Assembly: GCA_964436005.1 (NCBI GenBank)
Contig: CAYTBK010000025.1
Coordinates: forward strand, 1-38,948
Direction of reading: 5' to 3'
Source: JAGNHB01 sp964436005
GTDB lineage: Bacteria > Acidobacteriota > JAAYUB01
DNA length: 38,948 nucleotides
A model generated the notes under the pieces. That model ran no database searches. It was not told the origin of the DNA and saw only the letters and a list, made by a program, of their open reading frames with translations. A program made the position numbers and the translations under genes. This document shows positions 1 to 7,791 of the stretch, piece after piece; position 1 is the first letter of the stretch, and every line of letters starts with the position of its first letter.

Positions 1-234
1 TATGTCCTGCCACGTCATTCGGTTATCTCGTTTCTAGCTCAAAAACTTCGGATTAGTGAGATTAGTGGTTCCCGGACATCCGCTCGAAGCCCGGGCTCCC
101 TGGCACACGGAGGAAGGGCCATTGCCGGCGGCCGGAGTTCTTCCAGTCATAATTCTTTGTGTTTCCGTGCTTTGGTGGTGAAAGGGTGGGGATGTCCCGA
201 AATGGGGAGACGCCTCCCGAAATGGGGAGACGCC
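1..234. other. Intergenic region, no gene seen
   Basis: No convincing coding sequence or RNA gene is seen in these first 234 bases. The stretch holds a degenerate CACAAAG-type repeat end (155-183) and a perfect 20-bp tandem duplication (196-235) that abuts the stop codon of the minus-strand response regulator. A TGGCAC at 94-99 has no correctly spaced TTGC, so I do not call a sigma-54 promoter. Confidence 0.6.
155..183. repeat. CACAAAG-type dispersed repeat, single end
   Basis: Read on the minus strand this stretch gives a run of CACCAAAGCAC and ACACAAAG words, the same periodic vocabulary as the repeat ends near 10757, 14313 and 19437. It lies just beyond the 3' end of the NtrC-type gene, where the other right-hand ends also lie. 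A left-hand partner would fall outside the window or has decayed. Confidence 0.5.
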
Positions 235-235
235 T
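196..235. repeat. Perfect 20-bp tandem duplication
   Basis: Two identical 20-bp units (196-215 and 216-235) are directly adjacent. Each unit begins CCCGAAATGGGG and contains a short inverted repeat (TCCC/GGGA). The second copy ends on the first base of the stop codon of the minus-strand response regulator. A related CTCCCGAAACGGAG occurs at about 10861-10874, inside another repeat-bearing gap. Confidence 0.85.
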
Positions 236-1599
236 CAGAGCCGCTCGCCGAGTTTTTCCAGGCGGTACAGGAAGGCCTTGTAGCCCAGCCCCAGCAGTCG
301 CGCCGCTTCCGCCCGGTTGCCCTGGGCCAGGTCCAAAGCCTGGCGGAGGAAGCCGGCCTCCACGGAGTCCCAGAAAATGCCTTCGGGCGGCAGCCGGAAG
401 GGGCAGCCGTCGATTTCGGGGGACGCCGCCATGGTCTCGGGCAGGTCCTCCTCCCGCAGCGCTCCCTCGTCCGAGAGCAGCACCAGGCGCTCCATGGCGT
501 TGGCCAGTTCGCGGACGTTCCCCGGCCACCGGTATGCCTCCAGCCGGCGCCAGATCGCCGGCGGGACGGCCTGGAGCTTCACCCCGTAGTGTTCGGCGTG
601 CCGCTCCAGGAACAGCCGCGCCAGCAGCAGCACGTCCTCCCGGCGTTCGCGCAGGGGCGGAATGTGGACGGGCACTACGTCCAGCCGGTAGTAGAGGTCC
701 TCACGGAAAGCGCCCTCCCGGACCATGTCCCGCAGGTCGCGGTTGGTGGCGGCCACCACGCGCACGTCCAGGGCCACCTCGCCCTTCCCGCCGAGCCTCG
801 TCAGCCGCTTCTCCTGCAGCACCCGCAGCAGCACCGCCTGCAGGGCCAGCGGCATGGAGGAGATCTCGTCCAGGAACAGGGTCCCCCCCGCCGCCTCCTC
901 GAATTTCCCCTCCCGCCGGCGGTCGGCGCCCGTGAAGGCGCCCTTCTCGTAGCCGAACAGCTCGCTTTCCATCAATGTTTCAGGAATCGCGGCACAATTC
1001 ACGGCGACGAAGGGACCCGCGCACCGCCGGCTTTCGGCGTGCAGGGTGCGGGCCGCCAGTTCCTTGCCCGTCCCGGACTCCCCGGTGATGAGAACGGTGG
1101 CGTCGGTGGCGGCGACCTTGCGCAGGGTGCGGTAGAGTACCTGCATGGCGCCGGCCCGGCCGCAGATCTCCCCGAAGCCTTCCTGCCGGGAGACTTCCTG
1201 CTTCAGCTGGCGGTTCTCCTTCTCCAGGCGGAAGGCCTTCAGGGCGCGCTGCACCGTGATGCGAAGCGACTCGCGCTCGAAGGGCTTGGCCAGGTAGTCG
1301 TCGGCGCCGCGGCGGATCGCCTCCACGGCGTGGGCGATGGAACCGTAGGCGGTCATCACCACGAAGGCGCAGGACCAGCCGCGCTCGCGAACGATGTCCA
1401 GCAACCCTCCGCCGTCCAGGCCGGGCATCTTCCAGTCGCTCAGGACCAGGTCGGGGATCTCCTTCTGCAACGTCGCCAGGGCCTCTTCGCCCGACTCGGC
1501 TTCGGCGACCTCCCACCCCTCCCGCCGGAGGATGTCCCCCACCAGGCGCCGCTGGGCGGCCTCGTCCTCCACTACCAGCACGCGGGTCGGTCTGCTCAT
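235..1599 (-). CDS. Sigma-54-dependent NtrC-family response regulator
   Basis: A cytoplasmic transcription activator of 454 residues with the full NtrC layout. The receiver domain (about 5-120) has E11/D12, phospho-acceptor D55, T83 and K105. The central AAA+ domain carries Walker A GESGTGKE and an intact GAFTGA loop, the element that contacts sigma-54. A Fis-type helix-turn-helix ends the protein (AEAARLLGLGYKAFLYRLEK). An AGGAG lies 8 bases before the ATG. The start overlaps the stop of the upstream histidine kinase by 4 bases, so the pair is translationally coupled and very probably cognate. The family function (ATP-driven opening of sigma-54 promoters) is certain. The target genes are not shown, and the signal is unknown. 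Confidence 0.95.
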   Translation of the reverse strand: MSRPTRVLVVEDEAAQRRLVGDILRREGWEVAEAESGEEALATLQKEIPDLVLSDWKMPGLDGGGLLDIVRERGWSCAFVVMTAYGSIAHAVEAIRRGADDYLAKPFERESLRITVQRALKAFRLEKENRQLKQEVSRQEGFGEICGRAGAMQVLYRTLRKVAATDATVLITGESGTGKELAARTLHAESRRCAGPFVAVNCAAIPETLMESELFGYEKGAFTGADRRREGKFEEAAGGTLFLDEISSMPLALQAVLLRVLQEKRLTRLGGKGEVALDVRVVAATNRDLRDMVREGAFREDLYYRLDVVPVHIPPLRERREDVLLLARLFLERHAEHYGVKLQAVPPAIWRRLEAYRWPGNVRELANAMERLVLLSDEGALREEDLPETMAASPEIDGCPFRLPPEGIFWDSVEAGFLRQALDLAQGNRAEAARLLGLGYKAFLYRLEKLGERL

Positions 1600-3095
1600 G
1601 ACTTCTTCTCCTGGGCCCCGTTTTTCGGCACCTCCACGACGACCCGGGTGCCGCCGCCGGGCCGGTCACCGAAGGTCACCCGCCCCGCGTGCAGACCTTC
1701 CACCAGCCGCCGGGCCAGGAAGATGCCCATGCCCGAGCCGCCGGTCTTGGTCGTGACGTGGGGCGAAAACAGCTGTTTCCGCACTTCCTCGGGCAGGCCG
1801 GGCCCGCGGTCCTCGATGACGATGCGCACCCGTTCGTCCTCGTTCTGGAGCTGGACCGTCACCGCCTCCCCCGCCGGGGAGGCTTCCGCGGCGTTGTCCA
1901 GCAGGTTGGCCAGGGCCGCCCGCAGGGCCATGGGCACGCAGGTCGCCGCCACGGGGCTTTCGGCGCCCTGGAGCACCACGTTGCGGCCGCGCTGGGCCGC
2001 CTCCAGGGCCAGGTCCTGCAGGATGGCGCCCAGGTCGGCCTCCACCGGGTCGGCCGCCGGGCCGGCCCCGAGCACCAGGAAGGAGCGGAGCCAGCGGTCC
2101 ACGGTGCGGATCTCGCCCCGGGCCGTTTCCGCCAGTTCCTCGGGCGGCCGGCGGGCGTCGCCGGAGGCCAGTTCCTCCACGGCCAGGCCGAGGGTGTGGA
2201 TGGGATTGCGCAGGGTGTGGGCCAGGCCCCGGGCCAGGGCCCCCAGTTCCACCAGGTGCTCCTGCTCGGCCCAGCGGGCCTTCTCGGCCTCGAGGGTCTG
2301 CAGTCGCTCCGCCATGGCGTTGAAGGAGAGCTGCAGGTCCTTGATCTCCCCGGACGCCGTCACCGGGACGCGGGTTTCCCACTCCCCCCGGCCCAGCTGT
2401 TCCGAAGCCTTGGCCAGGTCCCGCAGCGAGCGGCTCACCCGGTGCGACACCGCCGCCGCCAGGACAAGGGCGGCCGCCAGCAGGGCCAGGCCCGTGAGCA
2501 GGCCTTCCCGCAGGGCGCCCCCGATGACGGCGGCCGTCCCGGACAGCGGAATGCGGTGCCGGAAGAGGCTGGACACGTTCTTTTCGCCCACCGGAACGGC
2601 CTGGGCCGCGGGCGGGGGAGGAGCCCCGGCGGCTTCCGGTGAGCCTTCGATGATCAGTTCCCGGTGACCGCCCTCCTTGTTCATGTGGACATAGATGGCG
2701 GCCCGGATCATCTTCCTGCCCTTGCCGCCGGGTTCGTCCCGGATGGAGATCACCGCGCTTTCACCGCTTTCCATCATCGACAGGCCCTGGGCGGCGACGA
2801 GCGGGAGCCTGGCGCCCAACGTGTCTCCCGCGGCCGGCAGCAAGCCGGCCGGGACCGCCGAGGCGAAGGGCGACGGGAACGACGAGTAGAACCGGGCGTT
2901 CTTCCTTTCCACCTGCAGCACGGCCGTTTTCGCGGCTCCCGCGCCCTGGACGAACACCTGGCCCACTTGCACGGCGACCCGGGCGAGCTCCGCCTCCATG
3001 GCGTTCAGACGCCTCGTTTCCAGCCAGCACTGGAGGGCCACCGGAATGCCGATCAGCAGGGCCGAGCCCAGAAACAGACGCGTGCGGATCCTCAT
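1596..3095 (-). CDS. Membrane sensor histidine kinase, NtrC-system partner
   Basis: A sensor kinase of 499 residues. TM1 is at about 7-25, followed by a periplasmic stretch of about 170 residues without a recognised domain, with a Pro/Ala-rich part near 155-167. TM2 is at about 198-217, then a HAMP linker (about 218-270). The H-box GLAHTLRNPIHTL gives phospho-acceptor H293, and an ATPase domain follows with an N-box (LANLLDNAAEA) and glycine boxes (DRGPGLP, GGSGMGIFLA). An ATG at 3104 lies inside the AAGGAGG itself, whereas the ATG at 3095 sits 9 bases after it, so I choose 3095. The gene overlaps the response regulator by 4 bases and presumably phosphorylates its D55. The stimulus is not evident. 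Confidence 0.93.
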   Translation of the reverse strand: MRIRTRLFLGSALLIGIPVALQCWLETRRLNAMEAELARVAVQVGQVFVQGAGAAKTAVLQVERKNARFYSSFPSPFASAVPAGLLPAAGDTLGARLPLVAAQGLSMMESGESAVISIRDEPGGKGRKMIRAAIYVHMNKEGGHRELIIEGSPEAAGAPPPPAAQAVPVGEKNVSSLFRHRIPLSGTAAVIGGALREGLLTGLALLAAALVLAAAVSHRVSRSLRDLAKASEQLGRGEWETRVPVTASGEIKDLQLSFNAMAERLQTLEAEKARWAEQEHLVELGALARGLAHTLRNPIHTLGLAVEELASGDARRPPEELAETARGEIRTVDRWLRSFLVLGAGPAADPVEADLGAILQDLALEAAQRGRNVVLQGAESPVAATCVPMALRAALANLLDNAAEASPAGEAVTVQLQNEDERVRIVIEDRGPGLPEEVRKQLFSPHVTTKTGGSGMGIFLARRLVEGLHAGRVTFGDRPGGGTRVVVEVPKNGAQEKKS

Positions 3096-3325
3096 TGCTC
3101 CCATCCTCCTTCCGGCGCCCCTCGACAGTGCCCCCGGACAATTCCTGAAGCAAAATCGTTACCACGGCGGCGAGGGGAACGTTAACAGGGAAATTTCACG
3201 GCGGCAAGACTTCTTTGTTCTGGATTTTCCACAGGGCTTGGTCTACTCTCGGGGCACCATTCGGACTGGGCCGATCCGCCTTGCCGCGGCGGCGACAATC
3301 TGCAACATGACAGGAGGAGCGCATC

Positions 3326-4813
3326 ATGAACGAGGCGATTGTCTTCACCATACCCAACAAGATGAAATACCTGGACCTGGCGGTCAAGCTGGTCAGCGAG
3401 GTGGCCGCCCGGCGGGGCTTCGAGGGCAGCGCCCTCAACCAGATCGAGGTGGGCGTCGAGGAAGCGGTCAGCAACGTCATGAAGCACGCCTTCGACCTGG
3501 AGGAAAACCCCTCCTTCGACATCCGCTGTGTCATGGAGCCCGATGGCCTGCGGGTCATTCTCCGGGAGACGGGGACGCCCTTCGACCCCGCGCACATCCC
3601 CTCCTTCGAGCCCGACCGCCTCGGGGAGACGCTGTCCACAGAAGGCATGGGCACCTACCTGATGAAAACCGTGCTGGACGAGGTGGAACACGTCAACCTG
3701 GGGCCGCTGGGCAAGGAGACCCGTTTGTTCAAGCGCCTCGAGGGCGTGGTCCTGCCGGCCAGCGCTCCGGTCGAGCCGGCCGCCACCGAAGCCGAGGTCA
3801 TCAAGGAGAAGCTGCGCTTCCACGTCCGCCGCATGCAGCCGGACGAGGCCATCCACGTGTCCCGCTGCGCCTACAAGTCGCACGGCTACAGCTTCTTCGA
3901 CGACCACATCTACTACCCCGAGAAACTCCGCGAGCTGAACGAGACCGACCAGATGATCTCCGCCGTGGCGGTGACCGAGGCGGGCACCTTCATGGGCCAC
4001 GCCGCCCTCCTCTACCAGAACCCCGAGGACCGCATCGCCGAATTGACCTTTGTGTTCGTCAACGTGGAATACCGTGGCCAGGGCGCCCTGCACGAACTCA
4101 ACACCTTCCTGCTGGAAGCCCCCAAGAAAAAGCCCCTGGAAGGGATCTACGCCTACGCCGTGGCCAACCACCTGTTCACCCAGAAAGGCCTCAACCGCAG
4201 CGGGCTCAAGGATTGCGGCCTGCTCCTGGCCACCAGCCCGGCCAGCTGGAAATTCAAGGGCATCCCGGGCGACCCCAACCAGCGCATCAGCGTGGTGCTC
4301 GGCTTCATGTACGTGGGCACGCCCGAAAAGCGGACCCTGTACCTGCCCGACCACCATCGGCCGATGATCGTCGACCTCTACCAGAACATCGGCATGACGC
4401 ACAACTTCCTGCAACCGCCGCCGGGACTGGCCCCCGCCAGGGACACCGCCACCGAGTTCGACCTCAACCTCAACGCCAGCGAACAGTGCGGCGAGATCTA
4501 CGTGCGCCGCCTCGGCAGCGACGCCGTCCCGGTCATCCGCCGGCAGCTCCGCCGCCTGTGCCTGGACGGCTACGCCGCCATCAACCTCTTCCTTGACATG
4601 GCAGACCCGCTCTCCGCCGTCCTCTGCGCGGGGTTCGAGTCTCTGGGCTTCTTCTTCGCCGGCATCCTGCCGCGCTCCCTGGTGGGCGAGGCGCTGATGC
4701 TGCAGTACCTCAACAACGTGGATCTGGACTACGGCAAGATTTGCACCTATACTCCCCAGGCGCAGAGCCTCCTCGCCTACATCCAGGCGCACGACCCGAA
4801 CGCCGGGATCTGA
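3326..4813 (+). CDS. RsbW-like ATPase fused to GNAT acetyltransferase
   Basis: A soluble protein of 495 residues. Residues about 5-135 look like an RsbW/SpoIIAB-type serine kinase or anti-sigma ATPase: N-box EVGVEEAVSN (41-50), a G1-like RETGTPFDP (80-88) and a G2-like EGMGTYLMK (106-114). In G1 the usual Asp is replaced by E81, so ATP binding may differ. Residues about 155-330 resemble a GNAT N-acyltransferase (HVSRCAYKSHGY, then VNVEYRGQGALHEL). The remaining C-terminal part, also alpha/beta, is not recognised. AGGAGG lies 7 bases before the ATG. It is followed after 28 bases by the M23 peptidase gene, perhaps in the same operon. The combination suggests a switch coupling partner binding to protein acylation, which is inference. 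No anti-anti-sigma or phosphatase gene is adjacent. Confidence 0.8.
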   Translation: MNEAIVFTIPNKMKYLDLAVKLVSEVAARRGFEGSALNQIEVGVEEAVSNVMKHAFDLEENPSFDIRCVMEPDGLRVILRETGTPFDPAHIPSFEPDRLGETLSTEGMGTYLMKTVLDEVEHVNLGPLGKETRLFKRLEGVVLPASAPVEPAATEAEVIKEKLRFHVRRMQPDEAIHVSRCAYKSHGYSFFDDHIYYPEKLRELNETDQMISAVAVTEAGTFMGHAALLYQNPEDRIAELTFVFVNVEYRGQGALHELNTFLLEAPKKKPLEGIYAYAVANHLFTQKGLNRSGLKDCGLLLATSPASWKFKGIPGDPNQRISVVLGFMYVGTPEKRTLYLPDHHRPMIVDLYQNIGMTHNFLQPPPGLAPARDTATEFDLNLNASEQCGEIYVRRLGSDAVPVIRRQLRRLCLDGYAAINLFLDMADPLSAVLCAGFESLGFFFAGILPRSLVGEALMLQYLNNVDLDYGKICTYTPQAQSLLAYIQAHDPNAGI

Positions 4814-4841
4814 CGGAGGCCGCCCGGGGGCGACACTGACC

Positions 4842-5597
4842 ATGAATCGCAACGAGATACCACCGGCGGCGCCCGACTGGGCGCCCCTTCTTTTCCCGGC
4901 CGGGACGACCGGGCCAGCCGCCGCCGTGAACCTCGAGGCCGAGGCCCTGGCCTTGCGGGCCGCCCACCCGGACCGGTTGCCGGGCGAAGGGCCCAACCCC
5001 ATGCTGTCCGTGGAATTTTTCCAGTCCTTCCTGGCGGGGGTCCACCGGCGGATGGGGGTCGCGTGGTCCTACGGCGGTTGGATGGAAGACCGCCGCTTCC
5101 TCTGGCGCGGCAGCTACATGGAGGGGACCGGCGGCTTCACCCACCTGGGCGTCGACTTCCACGTGGCCCGGGGCAACCCGGTAGGGGCCGTGCCCGGGCG
5201 GGTGGTGCTGGTGGACGACGACGGGGACCAGGACGGCGGTTGGGGCTGCCGGGTGTTCCTCCGTCCCGACAGCCGGGCCATCGGGGACGTCGTGCTGATT
5301 TACGCGCACCTGCAGAACCCGGCCTGCCAACCTGGCCGCCGGACGAAAGCCGGCGAGGTCCTGGCCGAGGTGGGGGGCCCGCCCTGGAACGGCAACTGGG
5401 CGCCACACCTGCACGTCCAGGCCGTGGCCTGGCCCCTGTTCGAAGAACTGCTGCGGGACCGCTTCCAGGAACTGGACGGCTACGGCCCGCTGCCAGAGCT
5501 GGAGCGCCTGAAACGGGACTATCCCGACCCCCTGCCCCTGCTTTCGGCCGCGGCCGCCGCCCACGGCCCCGCCGAAACGGAAGGGGGCCGGCCGTGA
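4842..5597 (+). CDS. M23 (LytM-type) metallopeptidase
   Basis: A protein of 251 residues with all five LytM-type signature residues in order: H101 and D105 (THLGVDF), H156 (YAHL), and H189/H191 (PHLHV). These bind zinc and act in glycyl or D-Ala-meso-DAP endopeptidases that cut peptidoglycan cross-links. No signal peptide or membrane segment is visible: the N-terminus is Pro/Ala-rich and polar. A periplasmic role therefore needs another export route, or the enzyme acts in the cytosol. The stop overlaps the GTG start of the sugar kinase by 4 bases, tying it to cell-wall sugar recycling. The Shine-Dalgarno sequence is weak (GGGGGCG). Family assignment is firm, substrate unknown. Confidence 0.85.
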   Translation: MNRNEIPPAAPDWAPLLFPAGTTGPAAAVNLEAEALALRAAHPDRLPGEGPNPMLSVEFFQSFLAGVHRRMGVAWSYGGWMEDRRFLWRGSYMEGTGGFTHLGVDFHVARGNPVGAVPGRVVLVDDDGDQDGGWGCRVFLRPDSRAIGDVVLIYAHLQNPACQPGRRTKAGEVLAEVGGPPWNGNWAPHLHVQAVAWPLFEELLRDRFQELDGYGPLPELERLKRDYPDPLPLLSAAAAAHGPAETEGGRP

Positions 5598-6754
5598 GCC
5601 CTGCCCCGCCGCCCCCCGCGGAATTCAACGACCTGGTGCGCTCCATCCACCGCCAGCGGTTCCCCGGCTCCGGCGAGGCGACGGTCACGGAAATCGGCGC
5701 CGGGGGCAGCGCCCGCCGCTTCTTCCGCCTGGGGGCCTACCCGGACTCCGTCGTCGGCATGCTGAGCCCCGCTCCCCCCGTCGGAGAAAACGGGGTGGAC
5801 GAGAACCGCTGCTTCGACTACGTGGCCCGGCTGCTGGCCGCGGCCGGGGCGCCGGTGCCCGGCATCCTCCACCGGGACCTGGAGAAGGGCTGGTTCGTCC
5901 TGGAGGACGCCGGACCGCTGCTGCTGCACGACCTGCTCCGCGCGCAGGGAGAGGAAGCGGCCGAACCCTTCTACCGGAAAGCGCTGGACAGCCTGGTGCG
6001 GATCCAGGCGCGGGCCACCCGCGCGTTCGACCCGGGCCGGACCCACAACCCGCCGTACGACGGGGCGTTCGCCCGGCGCTGGGAGTCCGGCTACTTCGCC
6101 GCCCGCCTGCTGCTCCCGCTCCGGGACTCGCTTGCCGGAGGCCCGGCGGTCCCCGGCGCAAGCGCCCGCCTTGGGCCCGGCCCGGCCCTCCCAGCCGCGG
6201 AATCGCTGGCCCCCGAACTGGACCGGCTGGCGGAGGAGCTGGACCGTTCCCCCTTGCCGGCCGTCTTCCTCCACCGGGATTTCCAGAGCCAGAACATCAC
6301 GGTCCGCGGCGGCGGGGTGGGCATCCTCGACTTCCAGGGCGCCCGCACCGGCCCCCCGGCCTACGACCTGGCCTCCCTGCTGCTGGACCCCTACGCCCGG
6401 CTGGCGCCCCGTCGCATCGACGATTTATCGCTTCACTACATTGATGCAGCCACACAGGATGGAGTATTCCCGGATGCGGAAGCATTCCGCGACGCCTTCC
6501 CGCTGGTGGCCGCCCACCGCCTCATGCAGGCCCTGGGCGCCTACGGGTTCCTGTCCTGGGTGAAGGGCAAGCGGTGGTTCCTCGACCACGTGGCCCCCGC
6601 CCTGGTTATCCTGCACCGCCTGCTGGAAGGGCCCGGCCCCGCTTTCCGCCGGGCACCCGTCCTCCGGGAGACCGTGGCCACCCTCGCCGAGCGGTGGCTC
6701 CCTCTCGAAACAAGCCCTGTTTCCGGAACTGCCAAGGGTCCCGAGACCCCCTGA
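5594..6754 (+). CDS. AmgK-like sugar kinase (APH fold)
   Basis: A protein of 386 residues with the aminoglycoside-phosphotransferase fold. The catalytic loop is LHRDFQSQN (H227, D229) and the metal-binding motif GILDFQGARTGPPAYDL (D246). The DFQ-A-GP-YDL pattern is characteristic of AmgK, the anomeric MurNAc/GlcNAc kinase of the peptidoglycan-recycling bypass. The N-terminal nucleotide loop is GAGGSARRFFRL. GTG start at 5594 is chosen because it overlaps the TGA of the M23 gene and follows AGGGGG. Upstream in-frame extension is only antisense-like composition. No MurU nucleotidyltransferase lies beside it, so the pathway is inferred from the family alone. Codons at about 6415-6490 are noticeably AT-richer than the rest. 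Confidence 0.75.
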   Translation: MSPAPPPPAEFNDLVRSIHRQRFPGSGEATVTEIGAGGSARRFFRLGAYPDSVVGMLSPAPPVGENGVDENRCFDYVARLLAAAGAPVPGILHRDLEKGWFVLEDAGPLLLHDLLRAQGEEAAEPFYRKALDSLVRIQARATRAFDPGRTHNPPYDGAFARRWESGYFAARLLLPLRDSLAGGPAVPGASARLGPGPALPAAESLAPELDRLAEELDRSPLPAVFLHRDFQSQNITVRGGGVGILDFQGARTGPPAYDLASLLLDPYARLAPRRIDDLSLHYIDAATQDGVFPDAEAFRDAFPLVAAHRLMQALGAYGFLSWVKGKRWFLDHVAPALVILHRLLEGPGPAFRRAPVLRETVATLAERWLPLETSPVSGTAKGPETP

Positions 6755-6858
6755 GTTCGCTCCCGGTTTCGGGGAGGCCTTCCCGCGGTTCCATCCCCGG
6801 CCGTTCCCGACAGGCGAGATCGCTGTTTGAAAAAAGTCCCGCAAGGAGTTGATCCACC

Positions 6859-7791
6859 TTGAAAATGAAAGCGAAAAGCAATCCTCCCATCGCCGACCGG
6901 GAAACCCGGCCGGTGTCGACGGCGGTCATCGGCGGCAGCGCGGCCTGGCTGCTGATGAAGGGGAACGCGTGGGAGGTGATGGACGAAAAGACGGTCGAAA
7001 CCCCTTACGGCCCTTCGCCCGTCATCCGACGGGTGCAGTGGGGGGAGGGCGCCGCCTCCTGGTTCGTTTCCCGGCATGGCGACCATCGCTACGCCGTGTC
7101 GGCCCCCTTCGTCAACACCCGGGCCATCCTGTGGGCCCTCAAGTCCCTGGGCGCCGAGCGGGTGCTGGCCTGGTCCGGCCCGGGCTCGCTCCGCCCCAAG
7201 CGGCTCAAGCCGGGCGACCTCGTGCTGCCCGCGGACGTGATCGACGAAACCCGCAACCGCCCCACCACTTTCTTCGAGGGGTCGGGGCTGGGCTTCATCC
7301 GGGCCAACCCCGTCTTCTGCCCGGAGGGGCGCCGGGCGCTCGCAACGGGCGTCCTCGCCGTGGGGCGGCGCGCCCGGCGGCTCGGCGTCTACGTCTGCAC
7401 GGAGGGCCCGCGGCTGGAGACACCCGCCGAGATCCGCAAGTACCGCCTGTACGGGGGCGACCTGGTGGGCATGACGCTCTGCCCCGAGGCCTTCCTGGCC
7501 CGGGAACTGGAGATGTGCTACGCCCCGCTCTGCTATGTCACGAATTACGCGGAAGGGCTGGTCAGGCGCCCGGTGAGGCCGGAAATGCTCTTCGGCGGGA
7601 TGCTCAGCGAAGCCGAACGGCAGCGGGTGGACGCGGCCGTCGCGGCCTTCCCGGCCATCCTGGGCGCGGCCGTCTGGGCCTGGGAGAAAAAGCCGCGGCG
7701 GTGCACCTGCGGGCTGTCCCTGGAGCGCTACCGCCGCGAAGGGGTCCTGGACCCCGACTGGTGGAAGAAGGCGAAGCCGGTCACTTCCTGA
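6859..7791 (+). CDS. MTA/MTI-phosphorylase-like purine nucleoside phosphorylase
   Basis: A protein of 310 residues of the PNP/MTAP family, which phosphorolyse purine nucleosides to base plus ribose-1-phosphate. Recognisable segments are AVIGGSAAW (phosphate loop, about 22-30), SRHGDHRYAV (71-80), FVNTRAILWALKSLG, TEGPRLETPAE (181-191), MTLCPEAFLARE (205-216) and TNYAEG (228-233). N229 stands where adenine-specific MTAPs have Asp, which suggests a 6-oxopurine substrate such as methylthioinosine or inosine. The C-terminus has an extra CTCGLSLERY segment. TTG at 6859 is preferred as the start: AAGGAG ends 10 bases before it, against 16 for the next ATG (6865). Its 3' end overlaps the convergent DUF4136 gene by 11 bases. 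Confidence 0.75.
   Translation: MKMKAKSNPPIADRETRPVSTAVIGGSAAWLLMKGNAWEVMDEKTVETPYGPSPVIRRVQWGEGAASWFVSRHGDHRYAVSAPFVNTRAILWALKSLGAERVLAWSGPGSLRPKRLKPGDLVLPADVIDETRNRPTTFFEGSGLGFIRANPVFCPEGRRALATGVLAVGRRARRLGVYVCTEGPRLETPAEIRKYRLYGGDLVGMTLCPEAFLARELEMCYAPLCYVTNYAEGLVRRPVRPEMLFGGMLSEAERQRVDAAVAAFPAILGAAVWAWEKKPRRCTCGLSLERYRREGVLDPDWWKKAKPVTS

Noticed and set aside
94..118. Sigma-54 promoter at TGGCAC near the left edge
   Set aside because: The next TTGC is too far away, so the -24/-12 spacing fails.
196..235. CRISPR array
   Set aside because: Only two directly adjacent 20-bp units with no spacer; no cas gene in the window.
157..2667. Long open frame of 836 codons on the plus strand opposite the two-component genes
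   Set aside because: It is antisense to two clear gene products, has no family motif and a repetitive Pro/Gly/Arg/His-rich composition typical of GC-rich antisense frames.
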